Shown piece by piece: positions 14,316 through 23,016 of a stretch of DNA of 27,414 nt (position 1 is its first letter; every line of letters starts with the position of its first letter). Made by a program: the position numbers and the translations under genes. The notes under the pieces are model-generated. The model worked only from the letters and a program-made list of their open reading frames with translations. It ran no database searches and was not told the DNA's origin. The DNA comes from Bacteroidota bacterium (lineage in GTDB: Bacteria > Bacteroidota > Bacteroidia > Chitinophagales > Chitinophagaceae), in assembly GCA_023415275.1 (NCBI GenBank), contig JAEZLJ010000103.1:1-27414 (forward strand), written 5' to 3'.

Positions 14316-15398
14316 TTATACCAACTCTTCTAATATTTTCATAAGAACTTTTTCTTCAGATGCCCAGCCTGAAAGGTCATCAGGTTTCTCAATATTATCC
14401 AACTCTTTCAGATACTTATCGAGGTTTTTTTCCTCGTAAAGTTTGATAATGCCCGGATGTACATAATACTTTTTACAAACGGTGCGGGTATTGCCCAGCT
14501 TTTTGCTTACTTCATCGAGGGCGGTGACAATATTTTTTTTGCAATCGGTATTCGTTCCTGCCTCGCCAATAGATTTAAAGGCCCGCAGAATATTTAAAGT
14601 GCCAGCCCAGGTACGGAAATCCTTAGCGCTAAAATCACCCCCGGTGGCTTCCTTTATATAGCGGTTGACCATTCCGGAGTCAATAGGATGACGATTGCCT
14701 TCACTATCGTAGTATTGAAAAAGTTCCTTACCGGGAATATCACGGCACTTTTGAACCATCCTTGCCAGCTTTCGGTTTTTGAGGCTTAAAGTGTGTTCAA
14801 TTCCTTTTTTTCCTTTAAAGCAAAAATGTATTGTGTCGCCCTTGATCTTTACGTGATTGTCCTTTAATGTGGTCAATCCATAGGAACCGTACAACTTTTC
14901 ATAATCATCATTGCCTATACGTATATAAGTCCGCTCCATCAGGCTTAATATGGTGGCAACCACTTTTTCTTCCGTCAATTCTTTTTGATGTAGATGCTCT
15001 TCCATTTTCATCCGCATGGCCAGCAAGACTTTGCCAAATTCATAAAGTCGATGAAACTTGGTTTCATTTCTTAGCAAAGACCATAGCTGATGGTAGCGAT
15101 ATTGTTTGCGTCCCCTGGCATCTATTCCTGTTGCCTGGATATGTCCATTTTCTTTAGGGCAGATCCATACATTGGTCCATGCCGGTGGAATAGCCAGTTT
15201 TTTGATCCTCTCCAGTTCGTGTTTGTCTTTGACAGGTTTATTGTCATAGATATATACAAAACCGGCACCTTTTTTTTGCCTGTTTATTCCGTGGTCTTTA
15301 TCAGAAACATATAGCAGGTCAGCTACTTTAGCTGCCTTACTATAATCTTTATCTATTTTAAGGAATTCTTTGTGGGATAATTCAATTACTTGCTCCAT
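14316..15398 (-). CDS. DNA topoisomerase IB (poxvirus/eukaryote-like)
   Basis: 360 residues. Type IB enzymes relax supercoils by nicking one strand through a 3'-phosphotyrosyl link. The N-terminal domain has GAGFVYIYDN and the family block IPPAWTNVWICPKENGHIQA, then GIDARGRKQYRYH. The catalytic core contains ERTYIRIGNDDYEKLYGSYG, the SAKDFRTWAGT motif with its catalytic Arg, and the active-site Tyr312 in KKYYVHP. The length is normal for bacterial members. The start lies 2 bp after the stop of the iron-permease-like gene, so the two are co-transcribed. Bacteria do not need this enzyme for growth; here it neighbours other DNA-protection genes. Confidence 0.95.
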   Translation of the reverse strand: MEQVIELSHKEFLKIDKDYSKAAKVADLLYVSDKDHGINRQKKGAGFVYIYDNKPVKDKHELERIKKLAIPPAWTNVWICPKENGHIQATGIDARGRKQYRYHQLWSLLRNETKFHRLYEFGKVLLAMRMKMEEHLHQKELTEEKVVATILSLMERTYIRIGNDDYEKLYGSYGLTTLKDNHVKIKGDTIHFCFKGKKGIEHTLSLKNRKLARMVQKCRDIPGKELFQYYDSEGNRHPIDSGMVNRYIKEATGGDFSAKDFRTWAGTLNILRAFKSIGEAGTNTDCKKNIVTALDEVSKKLGNTRTVCKKYYVHPGIIKLYEEKNLDKYLKELDNIEKPDDLSGWASEEKVLMKILEELV

Positions 15399-15400
15399 AA

Positions 15401-15952
15401 TTAAGGTTGTTGCTTTTTCAGTTGTGCCAGGCGCGCCTGGTGTGAGCTTCTTTTATACTGGTGTATATCTCCGGCTTCATCTACGGAGTGGGAGCTATGC
15501 AGATCATTTTCCTTTTTGGCAAGGTCTGACAACCGGATATAAAACTTTTTAAGAACCTCTAATTCTTCCTGTGTCAGGTCTTCCACCACAATGAGTCGGT
15601 TGCTGGCTCTTTCGTCGCTGGCTATGAGTTCATTTAGCTTTAGTTGAATGGCCAGGGAATCTTTGTTTTGTGATTGCTGAATGATGAAAACCATCAGGAA
15701 GGTGATGATGGTGGTGCCTGTATTAATTACTAATTGCCAGGTATCGGAATAGTGAAATATTGGACCGGTAAAAGCCCAGAGGAGAATGACACCCACTGCA
15801 ATTAAAAAGGCAGTAGAAGAACCTGTAGCTTTAGTAACCGTGGCTGCCACCTGTTCAAACCTGGCTTTAAATCCCTTTTTCCTGGTGTTTTTGCTTTTTT
15901 CCAAATTGATCTCAGAATCAAGGTTTTCTTCTAGATTATTAGGGTATGCCAT
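15401..15952 (-). CDS. Low-affinity iron permease family membrane protein
   Basis: 183 residues from the ATG at 15952; an upstream ATG at 15994 lies within the inverted repeat at 15975-16010 and is unlikely. A charged N-terminal part precedes two membrane helices (STAFLIAVGVILLWAFTGPI and LVINTGTTIITFLMVFIIQQ), then a long charged helical tail. The FTGP-x-F-x-x-S-D-T-W-Q-L-V-I-N-T block is characteristic of the bacterial 'low affinity iron permease' family (PF04120). Transport has not been shown for most bacterial members, so the iron role is only a family name. It is the first gene of an operon with topoisomerase IB. No good copy of the recurring motif is visible directly upstream. Confidence 0.82.
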   Translation of the reverse strand: MAYPNNLEENLDSEINLEKSKNTRKKGFKARFEQVAATVTKATGSSTAFLIAVGVILLWAFTGPIFHYSDTWQLVINTGTTIITFLMVFIIQQSQNKDSLAIQLKLNELIASDERASNRLIVVEDLTQEELEVLKKFYIRLSDLAKKENDLHSSHSVDEAGDIHQYKRSSHQARLAQLKKQQP

Positions 15953-15974
15953 ATTTAAGCGTTTAGTATATATA

Positions 15975-16010
15975 TTGAAAAAGCCAGACCACAAGGGCTG
16001 GCTTTTTCAA
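15975..16010 (-). terminator. Terminator of the YciE-type gene
   Basis: A perfect 13-bp stem (TTGAAAAAGCCAG / CTGGCTTTTTCAA) with a 10-nt loop follows the stop codon at 16036 on the minus strand. Its symmetric A- and T-runs could also work on the plus strand. Confidence 0.85.
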
Positions 16011-16035
16011 TTATAGTTATTATAACAGGTGAAAG

Positions 16036-16602
16036 CTAATCCTCTGTTTCACCTTCTGCACCTATATTAATACCACTTACCGCAAGCTCTGTGAGCAATT
16101 GGTCTGCTTCCTTCTCTTCATCCAGGGTTTCCTGTAACAGATCAGCTATTTCATTTTCGCCCATGGTTTTTGCTAATTGCACCAAGCTTCCATAAGCTGC
16201 AATTTCATAGTGCTCCACTTTCTGACCTGCTATAATGAGCCCGGCATCCCGTACCATAGAACCTTTTGGTAATTCTTCAATAATGGCTTCTGCTTCCTTC
16301 ACCAGGCCTTCCATAGCATCGCATTTCTTGGCCCTTGCGGCCATGTCAAGCATTTCAAAAACTTCTTCCAGCCTTCCAATTTGCTGTTGTGTCACTGCAA
16401 GGTGTTCATCAAAAGCATTAGCCAGTTCTTCAGATGTGCAAGCTTTTTTCATCTTAGGTAGTGCCTTTGTCAAATGCTTTTCAGCCCAATAGATATCCTT
16501 TAATTCGTCAACGAACAATTCCTTCAACATGGTTTCCTCGGACTTAGAAGATCCCTTGCTTGCCGTCTTTCCTGCAACAGACGATTTTGTATTTCTTGGC
16601 AT
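16036..16602 (-). CDS. YciE/YciF-type ferritin-like protein (DUF892)
   Basis: 188 residues from the ATG at 16602 (MPRNTKSSVAG). A longer frame reaches 16713, but it would place the promoter-like element at 16643-16657 inside the coding region, and its extra N-terminus is not typical. After a Lys/Ser-rich start, the DUF892 domain begins with MLKELFVDELKDIYWAEKHL, the family signature. It then carries Glu- and His-rich helices (FDEHLAVTQQQIGRLEEVFE, KVEHYEIAAYGSLVQLA, ETLDEEKEADQLL) that supply the di-iron-type ligands of ferritin-like bundles. YciE/YciF proteins are stress-induced in enterobacteria. The gene is monocistronic and divergent from the gene at 16812. Confidence 0.92.
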   Translation of the reverse strand: MPRNTKSSVAGKTASKGSSKSEETMLKELFVDELKDIYWAEKHLTKALPKMKKACTSEELANAFDEHLAVTQQQIGRLEEVFEMLDMAARAKKCDAMEGLVKEAEAIIEELPKGSMVRDAGLIIAGQKVEHYEIAAYGSLVQLAKTMGENEIADLLQETLDEEKEADQLLTELAVSGINIGAEGETED

Positions 16603-16642
16603 AATTGAAATGATTTTGGTTATTAAATGTGGGTTAATACAA

Positions 16643-16657
16643 TAAAATATAGTGCCA
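16643..16657 (-). promoter_or_regulatory. -24/-12-like promoter motif before the YciE-type gene
   Basis: On the minus strand it reads TGGCACT-ATAT-TTTA, 40 bp before the ATG at 16602. TGGCAC is an exact match to the sigma-54 -24 element. Confidence 0.6.
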
Positions 16658-16752
16658 GCACAAGTAGCTGTATTCCGCTCCAGTAGCTGCTTTCTGTAGA
16701 GTTTTTTACACATGAACCTTTCAAACTGATAGTCATCTATACCTGTTTTTTA

Positions 16753-16767
16753 TGGTATTTAATTTGG
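16753..16767 (+). promoter_or_regulatory. -24/-12-like promoter motif before the 16812-Ku operon
   Basis: TGGTATT-TAAT-TTGG lies 44 bp before the ATG at 16812. Confidence 0.5.
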
Positions 16768-16811
16768 AGCATTACAAATGAGCCTTTCTGTAATTCATCA
16801 AAAAAATATTT

Positions 16812-17303
16812 ATGGCTACCAATCAACAATTAAGCTTTCTGCAGGAGAAGATCAAAGAAATAGGAAGTGCCATCTTCTTTAATCTAAGCGATTCTGTTCT
16901 TAAGCTGCCTACCTCTCTGGTTAGTACACTTAAGGTGGATGATTATGGTTTTGTCTGGTTTTTTGTTCAGAAGCCCAAGCAGTATTTAAGTCAATTTGAA
17001 CCTGAGTTTCCTGTAAGGCTTGATTTTTTCAAAAAGGGAAGCTCCTGCTTTTTGCAGGTAAATGGAAAGGGCTGGGTTGTTACAGACCCCGAGGAAATGA
17101 ACATTGTGGAAGCATTGCCGCAAGAAGCCAAGCATATGGCTATGTATGAGATGGTTCTGGTTAAAGTAAAGATTCTGAAAGCTGAATATTATGAGCCAAA
17201 ATCAACTGGCCAATTGTCCTGGTGGCAAAATGCAATACATACAGTAAGCGCCTGGTTTAATAACAGCCACTACAGGCCTGATACCTATTTTCCAGCATCT
17301 TAA
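16812..17303 (+). CDS. Probable FMN-binding split-barrel (pyridoxamine oxidase-like) protein
   Basis: 163 residues, soluble. The pattern of strands (SAIFFNLSDSVLKLP, DYGFVWFFVQKP, FPVRLDFFKKGSSCFLQVNG, GWVVTDPEE) and the C-terminal region after MVLVKVKILKAEYYEP resemble the split-barrel of 'general stress protein 26'-type pyridoxamine 5'-phosphate oxidase-like proteins. No flavin-contact residue can be assigned with confidence, so this is a fold-level guess. It lies 15 bp before the Ku gene in the same direction and has the promoter-like motif upstream, so it is probably the first gene of an operon with Ku. Confidence 0.55.
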   Translation: MATNQQLSFLQEKIKEIGSAIFFNLSDSVLKLPTSLVSTLKVDDYGFVWFFVQKPKQYLSQFEPEFPVRLDFFKKGSSCFLQVNGKGWVVTDPEEMNIVEALPQEAKHMAMYEMVLVKVKILKAEYYEPKSTGQLSWWQNAIHTVSAWFNNSHYRPDTYFPAS

Positions 17304-17318
17304 TTAAATAACCCATTT

Positions 17319-18098
17319 ATGAGATCAATCTGGTCAGGTGCTATATCATTTGGTTTGGTGAACATTCCTGTGAAATTGAATAGTGCTATTGAAGCAGGGA
17401 ATGAATTGGACTTTGATATGCTTTCGAAAAAAGACCTGGCACCTATTCGGTACGCCCGTATTGACACTAAAACAGACAAGGAAGTTCCCTGGAAGGATAT
17501 TGTCAAAGGATTCCAGTATGCAAAAGGGAAATATGTAGTAGTTACAGACGAGGATTTTGCAAGTGCCAGCCCGGAGAAGTCTAAAACTATCGATATTGTT
17601 CAGTTTGTCAAAGAGGAGGAAATTGATCCCATTTATTACGAGAAGCCTTATTACCTGGTACCGGATAAAGGTGCTGCTAAATCATATCATTTATTGATCA
17701 AAGCACTGGAAGAAACAAAAACAGTTGGACTGGCAGAGTTCATGTTACGTAACCGGCAGCATATATGTGCCTTAAAAGTCAGGGATGGTGTATTATTATT
17801 AAATCAAATGCGGTATCACGAAGAGATCAGGGACGTTCCGGAAGTAGAAGCTCCAAAATCGGCAAAGATCAGTGCCAAGGAACTTCAATTAGCGGTTAAA
17901 CTTATTGACCAGCTTACTGAAAAGTTCAAGCCTGAAGAATTTAAGGATACCTATATAAATGAACTGAAGAAAGTGATAAAAGCAAAAGCGGCTGGAAAAT
18001 CTATTCATATTGCAGAGCCTAAAAAAGCTACCGCAACTGTCAAAGATCTGATGGAGGTGCTAAAACAAAGCCTGGAAACGAAAAAGAAGACAGCTTAA
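17319..18098 (+). CDS. ku: Ku protein of bacterial non-homologous end joining
   Basis: 259 residues. It starts MRSIWSGAISFGLVNIPVKL, the near-universal bacterial Ku N-terminus, and keeps the core features YYLVPDKGAAKSYHLLIKAL, then GLAEFMLRNRQHICALKVRDG and LLLNQMRYHEEIR. The end is Lys-rich and short. Bacterial Ku forms a homodimeric ring that threads onto DNA ends and recruits LigD. It shares an operon with the upstream gene (15-bp gap) and is followed by a strong terminator, so ligD, 240 bp further on, has its own promoter. Confidence 0.97.
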   Translation: MRSIWSGAISFGLVNIPVKLNSAIEAGNELDFDMLSKKDLAPIRYARIDTKTDKEVPWKDIVKGFQYAKGKYVVVTDEDFASASPEKSKTIDIVQFVKEEEIDPIYYEKPYYLVPDKGAAKSYHLLIKALEETKTVGLAEFMLRNRQHICALKVRDGVLLLNQMRYHEEIRDVPEVEAPKSAKISAKELQLAVKLIDQLTEKFKPEEFKDTYINELKKVIKAKAAGKSIHIAEPKKATATVKDLMEVLKQSLETKKKTA

Positions 18099-18120
18099 AA
18101 AGGGTCTTATGAAAAGAGAT

Positions 18121-18145
18121 AGAGTCGCGGAGCGGCTCTTTTTTT
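18121..18145 (+). terminator. Intrinsic terminator after Ku
   Basis: AGAGTCGC / GCGGCTCT, an 8-bp stem with one G-U pair and a GGA loop, followed by about seven T. Confidence 0.88.
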
Positions 18146-18307
18146 ATGCCTCCAATTATCCAGGAAGTTTTAAGTTCCATTTCCTATTCATATTTAGTGT
18201 TTCATGCTGGAGAGTATATACTATTTATGGATCTATTAGTTAAAGCCAAGACTGTAGTCACTTTTTAAAAATATAAGTGGAAATTGATAATAAGGATATT
18301 CTTTTAG

Positions 18308-18322
18308 TGGCATAAGTTTTTT
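18308..18322 (+). promoter_or_regulatory. -24/-12-like promoter motif before ligD
   Basis: TGGCATA-AGTT-TTTT, then GC. With sigma-54 geometry the transcript would begin near 18334, downstream of the ATG at 18332 and just before the ATG at 18338. The very short leader is unusual, so this copy is less certain than the others. Confidence 0.4.
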
Positions 18323-18337
18323 GCCATTGCCATGCAT

Positions 18338-21136
18338 ATGAGCTTATCTCTTTATAATAAAAAGCGGCACTTCGATAAAACATCCGAACCTAAGGGAAAA
18401 GAGAAGTCTTCCAAAGGCTCTTTAAGATTTGTGGTCCAAAAACATGATGCTTCACACGTGCATTATGATTTCAGATTGGAAATGGAGGGTGTTCTAAAAA
18501 GCTGGGCTGTACCAAAGGGACCTTCTTTGAATCCCTCTGATAAGCGTTTGGCCATGGCAGTGGAGGATCATCCTTATGATTATAGAGATTTTGAAGGCAT
18601 TATACCTGAAGGCAATTATGGCGGAGGGACAGTGATAGTATGGGATGAAGGCACTTATGAGCCTCTACATAGCGAAGGTCTTTCCAGAAAAGAGAAAGAA
18701 AAGATGTTGCTTCACCAACTGCATTCCGGTAATCTGAAATTTACTTTGCAGGGTAAAAAACTTAAAGGTGAATTTGCCTTGTTCCTCATGAAATCAAGAG
18801 GCGAACGATCATGGATACTTGTTAAAAAAAATGACGAATATGCCACTGATGCAGATGTGACAGAACAAAATGCCTCGGTAAAAACCGGTAAGACCATTGC
18901 CCAGGTGGCAGAGGAAAATGGAACAGTTCCGAACCATCCCGAAGCTGAGGCTAGTATAGCCCCGGCTAAGAAAACAGGTAGAACGACTAAGAAGAAAGCA
19001 CCTGCTGAGAATAAGGGAATTTCTAAAAGCGAGACTACCAAAAAGAGACCTGTTGCCACAAAGAAAACAGGTAAAAAAAAAGCCCTGAAGATTTCTGAAT
19101 TGCTTGGGGAAAGCGAGGAAAAGGCTTTTGCCGCAAGCATGCCCAAAGATGTAGTTCCGATGTTGGCTACTTTGATCAGCGAGCCATTTGATGATGAGAA
19201 ATGGATCTTTGAAATCAAGTGGGATGGCTATAGGGCTGTGGCTTACTGTAATGGATCTTCAGTAGAATTAGCTTCCCGGAGGCTGCAATCATTTACTGAT
19301 AAATATGCACTTGTAACGGAAGCATTAAGCAGTCTTCAATTAAGCGCTGTTTTTGATGGAGAAATTGTAGCAGTAAATGAAAAGGGTGTTCCGGATTTCC
19401 AGTTATTGCAGAACTGGCAAAACACTCCCGCTAAACTTCAATATTACATTTTTGATATTATTTGGTTAGATGGTTATGATATTACCCAGGTGCCGCTTTT
19501 GGAGCGAAAAAGAATATTGCAGGATCTATTACCTGAAGATGATCCAGTAATTAAGTATAGTGATCATATTCAAACAAAGGGTAAAGATTTTTTTAAGATA
19601 GCACTTAAACAAGGATTGGAAGGGATTATGGCCAAAAAAGCCAATAGTCTTTACCAGGTTGGATTAAGAAGTCAGGATTGGGTTAAAATCAAGGTAAACC
19701 AAAGGCAAGAGGTAGTCATAGCAGGATTTACCCAACCCAGGAATACCAGGAAATATTTTGGGTCTTTATTATTAGGAATTTATGATGGAGATGAGTTGGT
19801 TTATATAGGGCACACAGGTAGTGGATTCAATGTAAAAAGCCTGGAAAGTATTTTTAAAAAGCTTCAACCATTAATCACAAATCAATCTCCATTCGTTAAG
19901 AAACCCAAAACCAATATGCCAGCAACTTGGGTGAAGCCTAAACTGGTTTGCGAAATAAAGTTTTCGGAATGGACAAAGGATCGAATGGCCCGCCATCCAA
20001 TTTTCATGGGATTGCGCGATGATAAGAAAGCGAAAGATGTAATTTTTGAAAAAGCTAAAAATATGGCTCAAATATCCAAGGTGAAAAAAGCCGAACCTAA
20101 AAAAGTGATTGAGAAAACCGCCGGTAAAAAAGCTGCTTCAAAAGCTGCTCCTAAAAAGTCTCAAAAAAAAAGCCCGGTAAGGTCCAGGTCAAATAATATG
20201 CAGGTAGATATTGAGGCTGGAAAAGACCAGGTATTAACCATAGATAAACATGAATTAAAGCTAACTAATCTTGACAAACTATACTGGAGAAAGGAAAAGT
20301 TTTCAAAAGGAGATATGATCAATTATTATCTCAGGATGGCACCTTTTATCATGCCTTATATGGTTGACAGGCCTCAATCACTTAACCGTCATCCTAATGG
20401 AATAGAAGGTCCTAATTTCTTTCAAAAGGATGTGAAGGGTAAGGTGCCTGACTGGATGCAAACCCATGAAGATTTCAGTGAATCAACCAACGAAAACGTT
20501 GAATATCTTGTTTGCGCAAATGAAGCTACTCTGGTATATATGGCCAATCTTGGATGTATTGAAATGCATCCATGGCATTCAAGAGCACAAAGCTGGCAAA
20601 ATCCGGATTGGTGCCTGATTGATTTAGATCCAGATAAGACCAATAGCTTTGACCAGGTTATTTCAGTTGCCCAGGTGGTACATAAAGTATTAGATGCTAT
20701 TGGTGCTAAAAATTATGTCAAGACCTCTGGGTCTACTGGAATACACGTTTATATACCTCTCGGGGCAAAATACAATTATGATCAATCCAAACAACTGGCA
20801 GAACTGGTGGTTAATATGGTGCACCAGGAATTGCCTGACATTACCAGTGTGGAGCGTAGTCCATCAAAAAGAAAGGGTTTGATCTACCTGGATTATCTGC
20901 AGAACAGGGAAACGCAAACTGCTGCCGCGCCCTATTCCTTAAGGCCCAAGCCAGGTGTGCCAGTATCCACTCCATTGGATTGGAGTGAGGTTAAAAAAGG
21001 ATTGACATCTACTACTTATAATGCCCGCAATATTTGGGATAGACTTCAAACTGAAGGCGATCTTTTTAAACCAGTATTAGGTAAGGGTATTGACCTGGAC
21101 AAAGTATTGAGTAAATTAACTGCCTTGATGAAATAA
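18338..21136 (+). CDS. ligD: DNA ligase D (phosphoesterase-ligase-polymerase)
   Basis: 932 residues from the ATG at 18338 (MSLSLYNKKRHF, the usual family start); an ATG at 18332 would add two residues. Domain order is PE-LIG-POL. The 3'-phosphoesterase domain (about 25-160) has KHDASHVHYDFRLEMEG with probable metal ligands His36, His42 and Asp44. The ATP-dependent ligase (about 270-570) has the adenylated Lys294 in EIKWDGYR and FDGEIVAV. The primase-polymerase domain (about 640-930) has RHPNG, the acidic pair Asp762/Asp764 in IDLDPD, SGSTGIHVYIPL and SVERSPSKRKG. Two Lys/Ala-rich linkers (about 190-250 and 585-620) join the domains. With Ku it completes an end-joining system. The SMP-30 gene starts one base after its stop codon. 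Confidence 0.97.
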   Translation: MSLSLYNKKRHFDKTSEPKGKEKSSKGSLRFVVQKHDASHVHYDFRLEMEGVLKSWAVPKGPSLNPSDKRLAMAVEDHPYDYRDFEGIIPEGNYGGGTVIVWDEGTYEPLHSEGLSRKEKEKMLLHQLHSGNLKFTLQGKKLKGEFALFLMKSRGERSWILVKKNDEYATDADVTEQNASVKTGKTIAQVAEENGTVPNHPEAEASIAPAKKTGRTTKKKAPAENKGISKSETTKKRPVATKKTGKKKALKISELLGESEEKAFAASMPKDVVPMLATLISEPFDDEKWIFEIKWDGYRAVAYCNGSSVELASRRLQSFTDKYALVTEALSSLQLSAVFDGEIVAVNEKGVPDFQLLQNWQNTPAKLQYYIFDIIWLDGYDITQVPLLERKRILQDLLPEDDPVIKYSDHIQTKGKDFFKIALKQGLEGIMAKKANSLYQVGLRSQDWVKIKVNQRQEVVIAGFTQPRNTRKYFGSLLLGIYDGDELVYIGHTGSGFNVKSLESIFKKLQPLITNQSPFVKKPKTNMPATWVKPKLVCEIKFSEWTKDRMARHPIFMGLRDDKKAKDVIFEKAKNMAQISKVKKAEPKKVIEKTAGKKAASKAAPKKSQKKSPVRSRSNNMQVDIEAGKDQVLTIDKHELKLTNLDKLYWRKEKFSKGDMINYYLRMAPFIMPYMVDRPQSLNRHPNGIEGPNFFQKDVKGKVPDWMQTHEDFSESTNENVEYLVCANEATLVYMANLGCIEMHPWHSRAQSWQNPDWCLIDLDPDKTNSFDQVISVAQVVHKVLDAIGAKNYVKTSGSTGIHVYIPLGAKYNYDQSKQLAELVVNMVHQELPDITSVERSPSKRKGLIYLDYLQNRETQTAAAPYSLRPKPGVPVSTPLDWSEVKKGLTSTTYNARNIWDRLQTEGDLFKPVLGKGIDLDKVLSKLTALMK

Positions 21137-21137
21137 T

Positions 21138-22022
21138 ATGAATACAGCCATAACTGTTTATAACCAGCATATAACTGAAGTCATCAATACTGATTTTCAT
21201 ATTGAAGTTTTGGCCAGTGATTGTTTATTTACCGAAGGACCAGTATGGCACCAATCAGGGTATTATTTATTCAGTGATACTCCTGCAAATGTTATTTACA
21301 GAATAGTACTCGGTAATAAAAAGGAAATCTTTTTGCAAAATGCTGGTACCGATTATCCAGCGAACCCGGATTTAAAACCTGACCAGGCAGGATCTAACGG
21401 GTTAGCCTTTGATAAAAATGATATCCTGCTTGTTTGCCAGCATGGCAACCACAGTATTGGAATCTATGCCAATAAACAACTGCAACCATTGATTAGTACG
21501 TATAATAACAAGCCATTTAATAGTCCTAATGACCTAGTTTTACATGAAGATCAACGTCTATATTTTAGTGATCCACCATATGGTTTAAAGGAAAGCCAAT
21601 TAAACCCTTCAAAGTTTCAACCTATCGCAGGTGTTTATTGTTGGAACCAGGGCGAAATACAATTGGTATGCGATAAATATCAATACCCTAATGGCGTCTG
21701 TTTGAGTGCAGATCAAAAGCTTTTATTTATTTGCTCTAATAAACCATTCGAAAAGTTTATCTCAGTGTATAACACCGATAATAATCAATTTGAAAAAATA
21801 TTTGCTGAGGAGAACAGTGATGGTATAGAATGCGACAAAAATGGCAATGTGTATTTGTGTAATAAGGATGGGCTGATTATTCTGGACCAGTTAGGCCAAC
21901 GTCTGGCCCTGATAAAGTTGCCAGCTATTCCTTCCAATTTGTGTTGGGGTGGAAAAGATGGGAGAGACCTGTTCATAACTGCCAGGGAATTCGTATTGCT
22001 TAGTAAAGACTTCCTGAAGTAG
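21138..22022 (+). CDS. SMP-30/gluconolactonase family hydrolase
   Basis: 294 residues. A six-bladed beta-propeller protein of the SMP-30 / gluconolactonase / LRE family. The signature FTEGPVW is at about residues 32-38 with the metal-ligand Glu, and NSPNDLVLHED and DGIECDKNGNVY provide the other expected metal-site Asn and Asp. Members hydrolyse sugar lactones or related esters with one divalent metal ion. There is no signal peptide, so it is probably cytoplasmic. It starts one base after the ligD stop and must be co-transcribed with it. The link to DNA repair is not obvious and may be just operon hitch-hiking. It ends 7 bp from the convergent peptidase gene. Confidence 0.88.
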   Translation: MNTAITVYNQHITEVINTDFHIEVLASDCLFTEGPVWHQSGYYLFSDTPANVIYRIVLGNKKEIFLQNAGTDYPANPDLKPDQAGSNGLAFDKNDILLVCQHGNHSIGIYANKQLQPLISTYNNKPFNSPNDLVLHEDQRLYFSDPPYGLKESQLNPSKFQPIAGVYCWNQGEIQLVCDKYQYPNGVCLSADQKLLFICSNKPFEKFISVYNTDNNQFEKIFAEENSDGIECDKNGNVYLCNKDGLIILDQLGQRLALIKLPAIPSNLCWGGKDGRDLFITAREFVLLSKDFLK

Positions 22023-22029
22023 TTGTTTA

Positions 22030-22914
22030 TCAGGCTTCAGAAAATGATACTTGGTGTTCAGTTAAAAATTGCTTGATAATATCTACATGTACACAATTAC
22101 CTACATGTAATAATGGTTGATTGGTGATCTTTATTTTTCTTCCTTCTGAATACATTTCCTGGTTATTCATATCAAAGCCCAGGTGCAAATGATTGGTCAT
22201 GCTTTGCATGCCATATATCAAGCCATCAGCATTGAAAAGAGGGCCGCCACTTTGGCCTTTTAATCCAGGAGTGCTCATTTCCACACCGAATATATTTCCA
22301 TTTTTATCGCCGAAATGACGCGTTACCATACCCTCTATTGGAAACCTTACCATTCTTATATTTTCATTGGTCCAGCTTATAGTTTCTGTTTCATCATTAT
22401 AGCTGAAGTTGGCAAATTCTGGAAAAGGAAAACCAAGGCGGCATAGAAATACGCCTGGCTGCAGTTGAGTGCTATCTTTTGCAAAGGTGGCATGACTGGT
22501 ATAATATTGTTTAGTGAAACCTTTCATTTTTAATATAGCCAGGTCATACACAGGATGTTCAAATACGTCTATGGACTTAAGGTCAACACAATCTACTAAT
22601 TGATAAAGTAGCTGGCAGGCATTGTTAGGTTTGTCATATCCGTATTTAGCTTTAAGATCTTTGATCTTTTTGTTATAGGAACCCGATTTTTGAAGTAACG
22701 CTTTTTCTTTTTGAAAGCTTTCAAACTGCTGGGTGATCTGAGCTGATTGCTTTATAAGGGAAGTTACATGCTTACAGGTAATAGCAACTCCTTCATCATT
22801 CACAAAAAATAATGTGGCAGCTCCGGGCCTTACCAGGTTTTCACCATAAACATTCGAAATGAAATGAAGGGGCCTGGTAAATTGACCCACTTTTTCAATT
22901 GCAGTTTTAAACAT
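22030..22914 (-). CDS. Trypsin-like serine peptidase family protein, cytoplasmic
   Basis: 294 residues. A chymotrypsin-fold serine peptidase by motif: His49 in AITCKHV, Asp124 in PVYDLAILK and Ser222 in GLKGQSGGPLF make a complete catalytic triad. A long helical insertion (about 55-95, KQSAQITQQFESFQKEKALL onward) separates the first two. No signal peptide or membrane segment is seen, so it would act inside the cell, unlike DegP-type proteases; no PDZ domain is present. The substrate is unknown. Unusually, its 5' leader contains a TPP riboswitch with a terminator 68 bp before the start codon. Confidence 0.82.
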   Translation of the reverse strand: MFKTAIEKVGQFTRPLHFISNVYGENLVRPGAATLFFVNDEGVAITCKHVTSLIKQSAQITQQFESFQKEKALLQKSGSYNKKIKDLKAKYGYDKPNNACQLLYQLVDCVDLKSIDVFEHPVYDLAILKMKGFTKQYYTSHATFAKDSTQLQPGVFLCRLGFPFPEFANFSYNDETETISWTNENIRMVRFPIEGMVTRHFGDKNGNIFGVEMSTPGLKGQSGGPLFNADGLIYGMQSMTNHLHLGFDMNNQEMYSEGRKIKITNQPLLHVGNCVHVDIIKQFLTEHQVSFSEA

Positions 22915-22981
22915 GGCATTATTTATAGCTTACAAGATAAGGTCTACTGCAGATTATTAGGCTTTATGGGAGGGAATAAAA

Positions 22982-23012
22982 GAAAAAGGCTCTGACCTTA
23001 CAGCCAGAACCT
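22982..23012 (-). terminator. Expression-platform terminator of the TPP riboswitch
   Basis: On the minus strand AGGTTCTGGC / GTCAGAGCCT forms a 10-bp stem with two G-U pairs and a 6-nt loop, followed by TTTTTC. It lies just after the aptamer, as in riboswitches that switch by transcription termination. Confidence 0.82.
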
Positions 23013-23016
23013 TTTA

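Noticed and set aside
16603..16713. N-terminal extension of the YciE-type protein
   Set aside because: Contains the promoter-like motif and does not resemble the family N-terminus; the ATG at 16602 is preferred.
18712..19218. 168-residue hydrophobic frame antisense to ligD
   Set aside because: Mirror of the Lys/Ala-rich linker; no own start signals.
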